In this document: piece by piece, positions 20,845 to 30,454 of the stretch | Numbering within the stretch: position 1 is the stretch's first letter | Layout: each line of letters opens with the position of its first letter | Program-made: the position numbers and the translations under genes | Notes under the pieces: generated by a model | What the model saw: the letters and a program-made list of their open reading frames with translations, nothing else | What the model was told of the DNA's origin: nothing | The model's database searches: none | Assembly (NCBI RefSeq): GCF_000143415.4 | Contig: NW_003314311.1 | Coordinates: 967,062 to 1,031,061 of the forward strand | Length of the DNA stretch: 64,000 bases | From: Selaginella moellendorffii | Taxonomy: Eukaryota > Streptophyta > Lycopodiopsida > Selaginellales > Selaginellaceae | Direction: 5' to 3'

Positions 20845-23247
20845 ATGGTGTCAATCACACCCAGCAATTCATCGATTCTAGACTTCCAGAGAATGAGTCA
20901 CAATTTGCCTGCATTTTACCAGGGAATCTCCCTCAAGCTCTCAATGCTCCTCCTTGCCGCGCCAATGCTCGTTTTCCTCGCCTCTTTGCTCGTGATCCTG
21001 GTGTGGAGCGCGTCCGTGGCCTTCAGATATGTCCACCTGAGAAAGAATCTCCTCGAGCAAGGCCTGGATGGCCCCCCTCCAAAGTTCCTGATTGGAAACA
21101 TGCACCAAGTATCCAAGATGAGAGAACTGGCAACATCCAAGGACATGCGAGTTGGCGACCATGATCTTCTTCCCAGGATATGCCCCCACTTTACATACTG
21201 GTCCGCCATCTACGGTATATAGCTCGAATTTCCCTCCTCCATATCCACACTTCTAGCACACATTCCTCTGTTTCTCTGCCAAGCTTCTCCAAAGAGTTGT
21301 AAACTAACTAATGTGTGTGTGTGACAGGGAAGAGGTTTCTCTTCTGGTGGGGAATGGAGCCGAGGATCACGGTTGTGGAGCCCGAGATGATCAAGGAGAT
21401 CTTGTCCACCAAGGCCGAGCACTTTGGAAAGTCGCTGCTACTAAAAAAGGGTGGTGTGCTGCTGCTTGGGAATGGAATGGTGTATGCCAACGGAGAGAGC
21501 TGGGCTCACCGGAGACGCATCGTTGGGCCGGCGTTCCATGCCGAGATGCTCAAGGTAAGGTCTCTCTTTCCCTCCCAAAGACATATACTTCTTTGGATTT
21601 GAAGAAGTTAATTCTTCTTTACTTTCTATCTTTCTATATGATATGAATTCATGAGGCATAATTATTGGCAGAAAATGGTACCCGAGATGGTGGCGAGCAC
21701 GTCTCAAATGCTGGGCCAGTGGAGCCAAATCATTGACAACAAGAGCTCGAGGAGGAGCGGCGATGGATCATCCGCGGAGATCGACATCAACTATTACTTA
21801 TCCATGGCCACGGCCGATGTAATTGCTCGTACCGCGTTTAGCAGCACCAGCAGTCACGAAAAAGGCAAGAGGGTGTTCCAGCTCCTGACGTGCCTCCAGA
21901 AAGTTTTCGCTCAGTCCAATCGTTTTCTCTGGCTTCCATGCAACAGGTATGATATCACGAAGATCAGAAAAATCCTCTCTCGCACTCCAGTCTCTCAAGG
22001 TTCCTCCACTCCCTCTATTTGTCTTATCTCATATCTTTGTGTCTCCATCGCCATCAACCTTTGCGTGGAACAAAACATGCATGATTTCCAATGATTCCTC
22101 CATATATATACCTTGTATATCAAAGTCCCGCCTGGCTCCATCAGCTTCTGGTTCTTTCACCACCTTATTCAATTGTTATATTTCTATCTGCTCTTTATAA
22201 CTGTACTAAAGTAAAGATCATTTAGGATGCTCCCCACGGCTGCCAATAGAAGAGCTTCCCGGATCAAAAGGGACATGGAGCGAGCGCTGCGAGAGCTTGT
22301 ACTGGAGCGCCGTGCGGGACGACAAAAGCACGGGTATGGAAGCGACTTCTTGGGACTGATGCTGTCCGAGAGCGAGCGAGACAAGTCCGAAGCAGCAGCA
22401 GCTGCACAGCAGTTTGACACGCCGGAGCTTGTGGAGGAGTGCAAAACCATCTTCTTCACGGGGCACGAGACCACATCGGCGCTGCTCACCTGGACTCTGA
22501 TGCTTCTGGCCTTGAATCCAGAGTGGCAGCAGCGCGGCCGTGCCGAAGTGATGGAGCATCTTCCGTCCAAGTCCTCCGTTCCGGATGCCGATGTCCTTCC
22601 CAAGCTAAAGATTGTAAGTTGTTTTACAGTATACTTTGCACGCCAACTAGTCCACCTCCTGTCCTAGGCCAAAGTCATAACTCCACGTAGCTGCCTTTGA
22701 GTGTCTTGGAAGAAATTCTCTCTCTCTCTCTCTCTGCGTACACTAATCTTTCGCCACCTTTTTCTTTTCTTTCTTGCAGCTGGGAATGATTCTCAACGAG
22801 GCACTCCGCTTATATCCTCCGGCGCCGGCACTGGTGAGGGAATCTTTGGTGGACTTGAGCATCCAGGACGTGAAATATCCGCGGGGGACTACGTTTTGGA
22901 TACCCATTGTGGCACTCCACCACAGCAAAGACGTGTGGGGGGACGACGCCCTCCACTTTAACCCGGCCCGATTCGCCGATGGAGTGGCGGGGGCTTGCAA
23001 GCTTCAGCACCAAAAGCTGTGGAGTTTCATGCCATTTTCGCTGGGGCCGCGAGCTTGCCTCGGGCAGAGCTTTGCGATGATGGAGGCCAAAGTGGTCCTG
23101 GCAATGATCCTCCAGAGATTCGAGCTCAAGATCTCTCCCAATTACAGGCACGCTCCGGTCACTGCCATCACGCTCAAGCCCAAGTATGGAATGCAGCTTA
23201 TGCTTGCGCACTACAGCATAGAGGACGGAGAAAAATCGCCAGGATGA
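20845..23247 (+). CDS. Cytochrome P450, CYP72 clan
   Basis: Five exons join in frame: 20845-21214, 21328-21554, 21672-21946, 22226-22613 and 22780-23247, giving 575 residues. The start could be 20893 (559 residues), nearer family length, or 20785. An N-terminal membrane anchor (LSMLLLAAPMLVFLASLLVIL) places it on the ER facing the cytosol. Conserved parts include the oxygen-binding helix TGHETT (about 369-374), EALR (427-430) and the haem loop FSLGPRACLG with Cys about 513. The segment around residues 80-125 (SKDMRVGDHDLLPRICPHF) and YGKRFLFWWG resemble CYP735/CYP709-type enzymes of the CYP72 clan, some of which hydroxylate cytokinins. The substrate here cannot be read from sequence. All four introns are GT..AG. 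Confidence 0.88.
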
Positions 23248-23729
23248 TCATCTATCTTATGATCCAAACACGAGGTTGCCACCACAGCCACTGTACACTT
23301 ACAATTTTTGTAGAGCTCATACATATAACTATGACATTCTAAAGCAAAGTGCCCAGCCTTCTGAGTTGAGAACTTTTTTATTCTCGAAATGCTTTGGAGA
23401 TGCCCGGATGGATAGCTGGCTTTGTCTGTCCGCGACTTTAGTTCCCCAGCACGAATGTGTGCTTCCAGAAGTGCTTTCCCATACAAATTTCGTGGTCCAT
23501 TTTTTTTAAGAAAAGGAGTTACGAAAAAGGAGGTCACAGAAGTCGTACGAATCCAATCCCGTGGAGATTCTACAATCCAACAATGGGATTTCTCCATGAT
23601 TCCGGCCGCTTTCTCCTTCTCCTCGTATCAATCTATCTTGTTCGATCGTCATTGTCATCATCACATCGGGTACGCAACCTTCACATTTCTTTTGCTTTCA
23701 CAAAAGCCCTTTTTCTTTTCTAGATCAAG

Positions 23730-24791
23730 ATGACGAAGCAGCTCTTGTTGGTCGGTGGCTACAGCGATGAAATCCACCTCTTAGCGCTGGACAAGCACCA
23801 TCTCCACTCCATCGCCTCGTTTCCATCAGGTACCAATCCCACCTTTCTGGCCACGCTGGGCAACGTTCTCTATGCCGTAAACGAAGTGGAGAGTGGCGCT
23901 CTCGAGGCATTCTCCTTCTCTCCACACCACACCTCTCTCACTCGTCTCGGCCACCCCGCCTCCACTTGCGGCGCGGACCCGGCTGCCATTAGCGTCCACT
24001 CCAGCGGCAAGTGGGTCTTGTTCGCGAACTACAACGGTGGCAGCTATGGCGTTCTCCAAGTCGACCATAGTCGCCACCAGGGTGTGCACCAGCAACCGGT
24101 TTCGCTGATCAAGGTTCCAGGCCTGACGGAGCCGAGCAACAATCCCCGGCAGGAGGCTCCTCATCCCCACCAGATCATCACGGACTCCTCGGGAAAGTTT
24201 GTCTTCGTTTGTGATCTCGGCACTGACAAGATCCACACCCGAGTCCTCAACGTCTCGACTGGGAAGCTCGACGAGGCCGCTGCTCCGGAGGTTTCACTCG
24301 AGCCTGGGTCGGGTCCTCGGCATTTGATCTTCTCCCGCGACGAGCGATTCGCGTACGTGATCAACGAGCTCGCAAACAGCGTGAGCCAGCTTTCGTATGA
24401 TCCGGGGAATGGAGCACTGCGTTTGATCCAGAGCTGGTCCACTCTGGATGATAGCGTAGCGAACAAGAGCGCGTGCACGGCGGCGGAGGTGGCTCTCTCG
24501 CCGGATGGGAGGTATTTGTATGCGTCCAACCGTGGTAACGCCGAGGATACCATCGCGGTGTTTGGAGTGGACGCTGAAGGTGACGGTGGCCTGACCTTTC
24601 TTGGGCTGGATCGAGTCGGGGGTTCTGGGCCTCGGCATTTTGCGTTTGATCGGTCCGGGGAGATGGTCGTGGTTGGGCTCCAAAACTCGAACAAGTTGAA
24701 CGTTCTTTCCAGGAATGTAGAAACGGGGAGGCTGAGTGTGGTTTTTAGCTTGGATGGTGTACAAGCTCCTTCTTTCATCCAGTTTATGTAA
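23730..24791 (+). CDS. Seven-bladed beta-propeller lactonase (6-phosphogluconolactonase YbhE-like)
   Basis: A 353-residue single-exon frame matches the lactonase propeller family (bacterial Pgl/YbhE and fungal muconate-cyclase-like proteins). Typical elements are repeated blades with SPDGRYLYASNRG, the ANYNGG and PHPHQI active-side loops (about residues 99 and 148) and two SGPRH segments. Bacterial members hydrolyse 6-phosphogluconolactone in the pentose phosphate pathway. The exact substrate here is inferred. No signal peptide is visible, so a cytosolic site is likely. A possible 5'-UTR intron (about 23669-23723, GT..TAG) precedes the start. The ORF is more GC-rich than its flanks and faces the PPR gene at 24938 tail to tail, 146 bp away. 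Confidence 0.85.
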   Translation: MTKQLLLVGGYSDEIHLLALDKHHLHSIASFPSGTNPTFLATLGNVLYAVNEVESGALEAFSFSPHHTSLTRLGHPASTCGADPAAISVHSSGKWVLFANYNGGSYGVLQVDHSRHQGVHQQPVSLIKVPGLTEPSNNPRQEAPHPHQIITDSSGKFVFVCDLGTDKIHTRVLNVSTGKLDEAAAPEVSLEPGSGPRHLIFSRDERFAYVINELANSVSQLSYDPGNGALRLIQSWSTLDDSVANKSACTAAEVALSPDGRYLYASNRGNAEDTIAVFGVDAEGDGGLTFLGLDRVGGSGPRHFAFDRSGEMVVVGLQNSNKLNVLSRNVETGRLSVVFSLDGVQAPSFIQFM

Positions 24792-24937
24792 TGTATGTCT
24801 ATGGAGAGTATAGAACTTGCAAGGATAATCTTATGTTGATGGTATTCATGTTTCTCTTGTGATTTCATGCTGTTCGTCTAGCTTTGGATCATTGATTGAA
24901 ACTTGCAAGCTACAAACTTGGAAAGAAAATACAAAAC

Positions 24938-26803
24938 TCAGGATTTGTTTGCGTGTAACATGTTGGCCAGTAGTAAATACCCAGCTGATTCTTGTGAGTT
25001 CATGCCAACCAAGGATTTTGCAACACAGAATCCCTGCTTGACATTGTTCTGAGATTTGGAAGCTCCAAGCAGGGACGTCCAATCCACAGCATCAGGCACA
25101 AACGGCATGGTTTCCAAGAGAAGCTCGGCAACTTCCAGATGCCCTGCCTTGGCAATGAGGTCCACCATGCACGCGTAGTGTTGCTTCGTAGGCTTTAACG
25201 CGAAGTCCCCTTGCAACGACACGAAGCAATTTCTTGCGGCGTCGAGTCCACCAACATGTCCCAGGGAAATCAAAATGGGGGCAAAGCAGGATTCACCAGC
25301 TGCTTCAATGAAATTCATGGTTTGGAAAAGGTGGCGGGCTTCAAAAGAGTGGCCCGTGTAGGCATACGCAGCCAGCATGGCGCTCCACACGGTGAGATCT
25401 CTCTCTAGCATAAAATCGAACACTTTCTTGGCTTCTAAAACATGCCCATTCACGGCATATGCGATGAGCATGACGGTCCGAGATACTACGTCATGCTCCG
25501 GCATGGAAATGAAAACACGTTTTGCGTCGTTAATATGACCAACTTGGGCATACGAAATGAGCATATTAGTACAAGAAACAAGGTCTTGTTGTGGCATGGA
25601 GTCAAACAAAAATCGAGCTTCTTCAAGGTACCCTTTTGAGGCATACGCCGCTAGCATTGCGTTTCGTGAAACTAAATCCTTGCATGGCAAAGATTCATAG
25701 ACCACCCTAGCATCGACTATGGCACCATACGTAGAGAGAAATGTGAGCATAACCGTACATGATACTGTATCCTGCATTGGCATTGTGTCGTATGTACGTT
25801 TGGCTCGATCAATATGCCCTTCTTGGATATATGCGTTTAAAAGTGATGTCCAGGAAAGCATATCCCACTGTGGCATGGTATCAAATAAGGCTTTGGAATC
25901 TTTCCCAGTACTGTGCTGGGAAAATGCCGAGAGCATTACGTTATATGCCACTATATCTCTCTGTGGCATCGCATCGAAGAGGGCCTTACACTCACAAAGA
26001 TGCCCAATGCGGGCATATGCTGTTAAGACGATAGTCCAAGAGACAAAATTGGCTTCCGGAAGAGCGTCGAAAAATCTTCGCAATTCCAAAACGTAGTCCT
26101 CTTGGTCAAACCCAGTCAACATTGCGTTGAAAGAAGCCACGTCCCATTGGGGCATCTTGCCAAACAAAAGCTTCGCAATGCTAGTGTCTCCCTTCGCGGC
26201 ATACGCAGAGACCATCGCGTTCCACGAGACTATAGTTTTTTCGGGCATACAATCGAAAAATCTCTGCGCGGCTGCCAGGTCTCCGTGCTGGATGTGCGCG
26301 GACAGCATCGAATTCCACGATACCACATCCCACTGCGGCATCCCGTCGAAGATCCGGCGCGCCCCGCGAAAATCCCCGCTCTGCGAGAGCGCCGACAGCA
26401 AAATGTTGAAGGAAAACACGCTGGGCTGCGGGATTTGATCGAAAATTCGCCATGCCTCGTCGATCGACCCGCCCTGGGTGTAGGCCAGCAGCATGTAGTC
26501 CCAGCTCAGACGATCCTTCACGGGAATTAGATCGAAAATCTCTCGAGCCTTGGCGGCATTTCCCAATCGCCCGTGCATCCTGATCAAATCGTTCGCATTA
26601 TGGACGCCTAGAGGAAGAAGAAGCATCAAACTGGCATATTCTTCAAAGAATCTACAAAGTATATGCTTTAAGTACTTGGACCACCGTGGCATTGATCCAA
26701 CCATAGCTTGCCAGGCGCAACTCGTTTTCACCAGCCAGTGACAGCTAATTGACGGGAAAAATGCGCTATTATAGTTTGTAGATCTTCTAGTTCTTTCAGC
26801 CAT
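24938..26803 (-). CDS. PPR protein, S-type array (parent of the duplicated fragment)
   Basis: The 621-residue intronless frame holds about a dozen or more 31-residue S-type PPR units (for example RDIVAYNVMLSAFSQHSTGK, QDLVSCTNMLISYAQVGH). A C-terminal region follows (QHYACMVDLIAKAGHLEVAE, DAVDWTSLLGASKSQNN) resembling the terminal PPR and E motif, without a DYW domain. It should bind organellar RNA. The first ~65 residues are not PPR-like and may include targeting sequence. The left breakpoint of the tandem duplication (25071) lies inside this gene, so only its last ~44 codons are outside the duplicated unit. Confidence 0.83.
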   Translation of the reverse strand: MAERTRRSTNYNSAFFPSISCHWLVKTSCAWQAMVGSMPRWSKYLKHILCRFFEEYASLMLLLPLGVHNANDLIRMHGRLGNAAKAREIFDLIPVKDRLSWDYMLLAYTQGGSIDEAWRIFDQIPQPSVFSFNILLSALSQSGDFRGARRIFDGMPQWDVVSWNSMLSAHIQHGDLAAAQRFFDCMPEKTIVSWNAMVSAYAAKGDTSIAKLLFGKMPQWDVASFNAMLTGFDQEDYVLELRRFFDALPEANFVSWTIVLTAYARIGHLCECKALFDAMPQRDIVAYNVMLSAFSQHSTGKDSKALFDTMPQWDMLSWTSLLNAYIQEGHIDRAKRTYDTMPMQDTVSCTVMLTFLSTYGAIVDARVVYESLPCKDLVSRNAMLAAYASKGYLEEARFLFDSMPQQDLVSCTNMLISYAQVGHINDAKRVFISMPEHDVVSRTVMLIAYAVNGHVLEAKKVFDFMLERDLTVWSAMLAAYAYTGHSFEARHLFQTMNFIEAAGESCFAPILISLGHVGGLDAARNCFVSLQGDFALKPTKQHYACMVDLIAKAGHLEVAELLLETMPFVPDAVDWTSLLGASKSQNNVKQGFCVAKSLVGMNSQESAGYLLLANMLHANKS

Positions 26804-27114
26804 CTGGAAAACTCATAATCTACGCTTGTAAGTAAATTCGGAAAGATAGGCTCATTTACTTGTCAATAAACTCAAGAACAAAAATTAAAAAAATTAAAAA
26901 AATTTCCTGCCCTGCAAAGGAGGTGGAAGAGAAAACTGGATCAACTCTCAAGCAAAAGGAAGAGTAATAAAATCAGAGATGGAGGAACCAACCAGCGCGA
27001 GAACTTCAAAGGGTGCCCTGCCAATTAGGACTCAAATGTGAGAAAATTCTTTCTCGCTATCTGAAATGTTAACAGCGTTGACAAGTTTCCTGTAGAAAGT
27101 AAAGAATGGAGTCT

Positions 27115-27374
27115 CTACGTTCCTCCCGCCGCGTGAAGAAATCGCTCCCAGGTTTGCTGAGGGAAGACGCCGTGTGTGGCGTAAGCACTCACTTTCGTGG
27201 CTCCATCCGCTTGTAGTACATTCTGAAAGACACTGGCTAAGAAACGATGAAGAAATCTTACTACACGAACCTGGCATTCCTTGAGAGTGCCTCCAGATCG
27301 TCCACAATGACGACGTGCCTTCCAGCGGCCTCGCCTTCCTCCAAGCGAACAATCCTTTTGTTTCCATCTCGAAC
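27115..27374 (-). pseudogene. PRPP-synthetase C-terminal fragment, inverted
   Basis: On the minus strand the frames read [22 protein letters not shown], the substrate-binding loop of phosphoribosyl pyrophosphate synthetases, then after a frame-changing loss GGTLKECQ, and [19 protein letters not shown]. These match the C-terminal half of plant PRS4-type enzymes. The N-terminal half lies next door on the opposite strand (27397-28041), so the gene is split and inverted. This part is missing from unit B. Confidence 0.85.
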
Positions 27375-27396
27375 TAATCTCCTCGACATATTGCAG

Positions 27397-28041
27397 CGAG
27401 TACGAGGATGTGGCACGGAGGGTCGCTGCCGAGACAGTTTCCATCGAGCTCAGATGGATGTAAGTGGGTTTGAGCAATCGATCTCTTTTTTCTTTCACCA
27501 CATTCGAGGATGGATTTCCAAACTTGTTCGCGCTGGGATCCGTGGCCAGCACGTTGCATTCCTTGCGCCTTTCAGCTCTCCCGCCGTGATCTTTGAGAGC
27601 TCTTGGTGATCTACGCTCTTCCCAGGATGTTCATCGCTTCCTTCACGGTCGTGGGGCCGTTCTTCCCGACTGGAACGTTGGAGCGCATGGAAGACGAGGG
27701 TGACATCGGCCTTCACTCTCCAACATTCCAATCTCCAGGGGTGGTCCGACGAGTCTCGTCATCTTTGACATCCACGCTCTCCAGGTTTTCTTGTTTCTCT
27801 TTTCTTTTCGATCTCTTCGCTCACCCGGACTTGCAAAGCAGGAGAGGTTTTACTTTGGTGACAGCGTTCTTCCCTGCTTCGACAGTGGCATCCCGCTGCT
27901 CAAGCTTCCGGATTCCAAAAATGTGAGACTCAGTTGAGAGCTTGCAAGCGATGTCCTAAAAATCTCCTGCAGGTGACTATAGCTTTCCCCGACGAGGGAG
28001 CTTAGAAGCGCTTGCACAAGCAATTCGAGCACTTCCCCACG
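27397..28041 (+). pseudogene. PRS: PRPP-synthetase N-terminal part, unit A (pseudogene)
   Basis: Conserved pieces of a class-II, PRS4-like PRPP synthetase appear in order. They are [110 protein letters not shown] and VTIAFPDEGA. They are broken by several frameshifts, a lost intron acceptor and a TAG at about 27993. Intron remnants are still recognisable between them. The enzyme makes PRPP for nucleotide synthesis. This copy cannot. Confidence 0.88.
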
Positions 28042-28267
28042 GTTAAGTCCGTGACTTCTTCTCTCTAACTGTATTTCGCTGGTGGATCATACGTTACACG
28101 CCAGCTGCGCCGCTGGGCCAGAGCGGCCGCGCTCGAATCTCTCTAGCCTGCGAATCATCATTGTGTGAAGAAGAAGCATCACACTGGCATATTCGTTCGA
28201 CCGCTGAACTGGCCACGTGGAAAAAAAAAATAGTGCTAGACGAGACCCTTGTTCTATTGCAACTCCA

Positions 28268-28316
28268 GACTCCTGTAAGACTCACATATCTAGACTATTT
28301 TGATGAACTTGACTTG
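28268..28316. other. 49-bp segment inverted relative to unit B
   Basis: The bases beginning GACTCCTGTAAGACTCACAT are the exact reverse complement of 36217-36265, while flanking sequence on both sides is in the same orientation in the two units. It lies 45-93 bp before the glycosyltransferase start codon, in the presumed promoter or leader. Confidence 0.9.
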
Positions 28317-28360
28317 GGAGCGCTTGGTTAAGATAAGGCCGACAAGGTCCGCTATCTAGA

Positions 28361-29854
28361 ATGGCCGACATCGTTTTGGTTACCGTTCAAGGCGGTGGTC
28401 ACTTCAACACAGGTATGCTCTTTGCAAAGAAGCTCGCTTCTCAGGGCTGCCGTGTTACGGTGCTACTGCCGTGGCTGAACCCATCTGGAATGACCACGGA
28501 CATAGCAAACATTGAAATGCGCGCTCTCATGGAGTCCATTCCTTCCCCTCGACCGGCTTTCATTTTCCCTGGAGTTCGCAAGTCTCGTCCCGACCTTTTG
28601 CCATCATCCCCTTTTCCCGCCCTGCCTGACTCGCTCCGGAAACACCTCGATGTGCTGCGCCCCAAAGCGGTGGTTCTCGATCGAATGGTGATGTTCTGGG
28701 CAAGTCAAACTGTTGAGGAGAGAGGCATCCCAAAGTATATCCTCTACACAGGTGCTTCGGCGCATCTCGCTGTCATGCTCTCCTTCCACGGCCCCAGCCG
28801 AAGCGGGAATGTGGACCAAGACATGCAGAGCGTAGTTCATGTTCCCGGACTTCCACCTCTTCGATGGGCTGAGCTACCTTTGGACGTTGTCATCAAATCC
28901 CATGGGTATCATTCTTTCTATGTTTCTGTTTGTTTCCGTGATCTTTGTTTACAGATTCTACTTGGGTAAAGAAGGCGTAGCCAAGCATTTTGTCCACTCC
29001 AACGGGATACTACTGAATACTTCCGAAGAGCTTGAAGGACCAGTAAGACGGGCATTTAGTGGGGGGTGATTTCTCACGTGTCCGTGCAGATATTGGATGC
29101 TTTACATTGCGAGTACCCCGAGATACGGTGCATTCCCGTAGGACCTCTGTATCCATCTTCCTACCTCCAGGACGATCGACCCTCTCAAGAAGACATTCGA
29201 GGAACAGCGGTCTCAATCGGCAAGAACAGCGAGGATTCCACGGCGCTTGTCTCATGGCTGGACAAGCAACCCACGGCGTCGCTGGTCCTCATATGCTTCG
29301 GCAGCTTTATAGTCTTGGGCGATGAGATGATTCGAGAGCTGGCACACGGACTCGAATCGTCCGGCTTTAGATTCCTCTGGTCGCTTCCAAGTCCCAGGAA
29401 CGAGGAGCCGACCGCCTACCTGAACCGCGTGCTACCTCCAAACTTTGCGGAGCGAACCTCCGGTAGGGGGAAAATCCTCACAGGTTGGGTGCCTCAGCAG
29501 CTGGTTCTCTCTCATCCGGCCATTGGTGCACTAGTTTCACACTGCGGGTGGAGTTCCGTGGTGGAGTGTATTCTGCTGGCTGGTGTTCCCATTCTGGCCT
29601 GGCCGTTCTTAGGTGACCAGCTCCCAACCTGCAGGCACCTTGTGGACGAGTACAAAATTGCGGTGGATATTGGGGTGGATGGTGTGCCGTCCGCAGATGA
29701 CGTCGAGCGAGGCTTGCGTGCTGTAATGGAGGACCAAGAGCTCAGGAACCGTGCCAAGCAAAGGAGGAAGCTGGTCCGACAGGCTGCACTCTCCACCCAG
29801 CCGGGCAGCTCAGGGCATAACTTGGCAGAGTTCATCAGCTCGTTGGCTGGGTAA
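28361..29854 (+). CDS. UDP-glycosyltransferase (family 1), unit A
   Basis: Three exons, 28361-28905, 28955-29042 and 29090-29854, give 465 residues, the normal size for plant UGTs. The two introns are only 49 and 47 bp. The N-terminal domain carries the likely catalytic His in VQGGGHFN (about residue 14). The C-terminal PSPG box (about 344-388) reads WVPQQLVLSH ... HCGWSSVVE ... GVPILAWPFLGDQ, which binds the UDP-sugar. It has Ser where HCGWNS is usual and one extra residue before GVP (45 instead of 44). The final Gln suggests UDP-glucose. The acceptor, probably a small lipophilic metabolite, cannot be told. No signal peptide is seen, so it should be cytosolic. It is nearly identical to the copy at 36315. 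Confidence 0.9.
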
Positions 29855-30454
29855 TAGCGTCTCCTCCACATCTGTCAGGACTCCGGAGAAAAAGATGGCA
29901 GCGTCTTGCGGATATCGACCCAGAAAGACATAGTAGTAACAAGAGATTACTGAACTCTATGTGGTTTGAGGTGGTGGTGTTTGTAAATCCGTGGCTTCAA
30001 AACGTGAAGTGTACAACGGTGGAAGCGCGATTGTTCACGCGAGTGGATCGGAGCTGCTACGCAGGACAAGCACTGCATCTTTGCAGAAAGGATTCCTTCC
30101 CATGCTGGGCAGTTTAGGAACCAAGAGAGAAGTCACAGCGTTTGCTTTTCTTTGATGCATTCGCTGTAATGATCTCGTTCCACCCGGAGAGAGACTGCAA
30201 TATGAGTTTGCGTGATCATCTTCGGGTTGCCAGAAGTTGGCTTGGCGTAGGCTACGGACCCAAAAGCTTAGACGTGACAAAGACTTTGCTGGCTTGCTGC
30301 TTCACTGACGAACTGGAACATCGCGTGACAAAGATTTGGATGGCAATCTCAAAGACGGTATCTTTTTTCAATGACCACTGTAATTATCACAGCCAGTGGC
30401 GCAATTAGCCAACAGAACTTAGTGACACCAAAATCTTCAAAGACAATTACCTAA
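29855..30454. other. UGT to membrane-protein spacer, unit A
   Basis: No supported gene. The stretch is shared with unit B (37812-38308) up to GGCAATCT at about 30351. Unit B then has 2.15 kb extra. From about 30370 it carries a partial repeat of the 3' end of the neighbouring membrane-protein gene (TGACCACTGTAATTATCACA). Confidence 0.6.

Noticed and set aside
30142-30408. 88-residue plus frame downstream of the UGT, also seen in unit B (38099-38308)
   Set aside because: Its end differs between units, it has no recognisable domain, and conservation is explained by the recent duplication.
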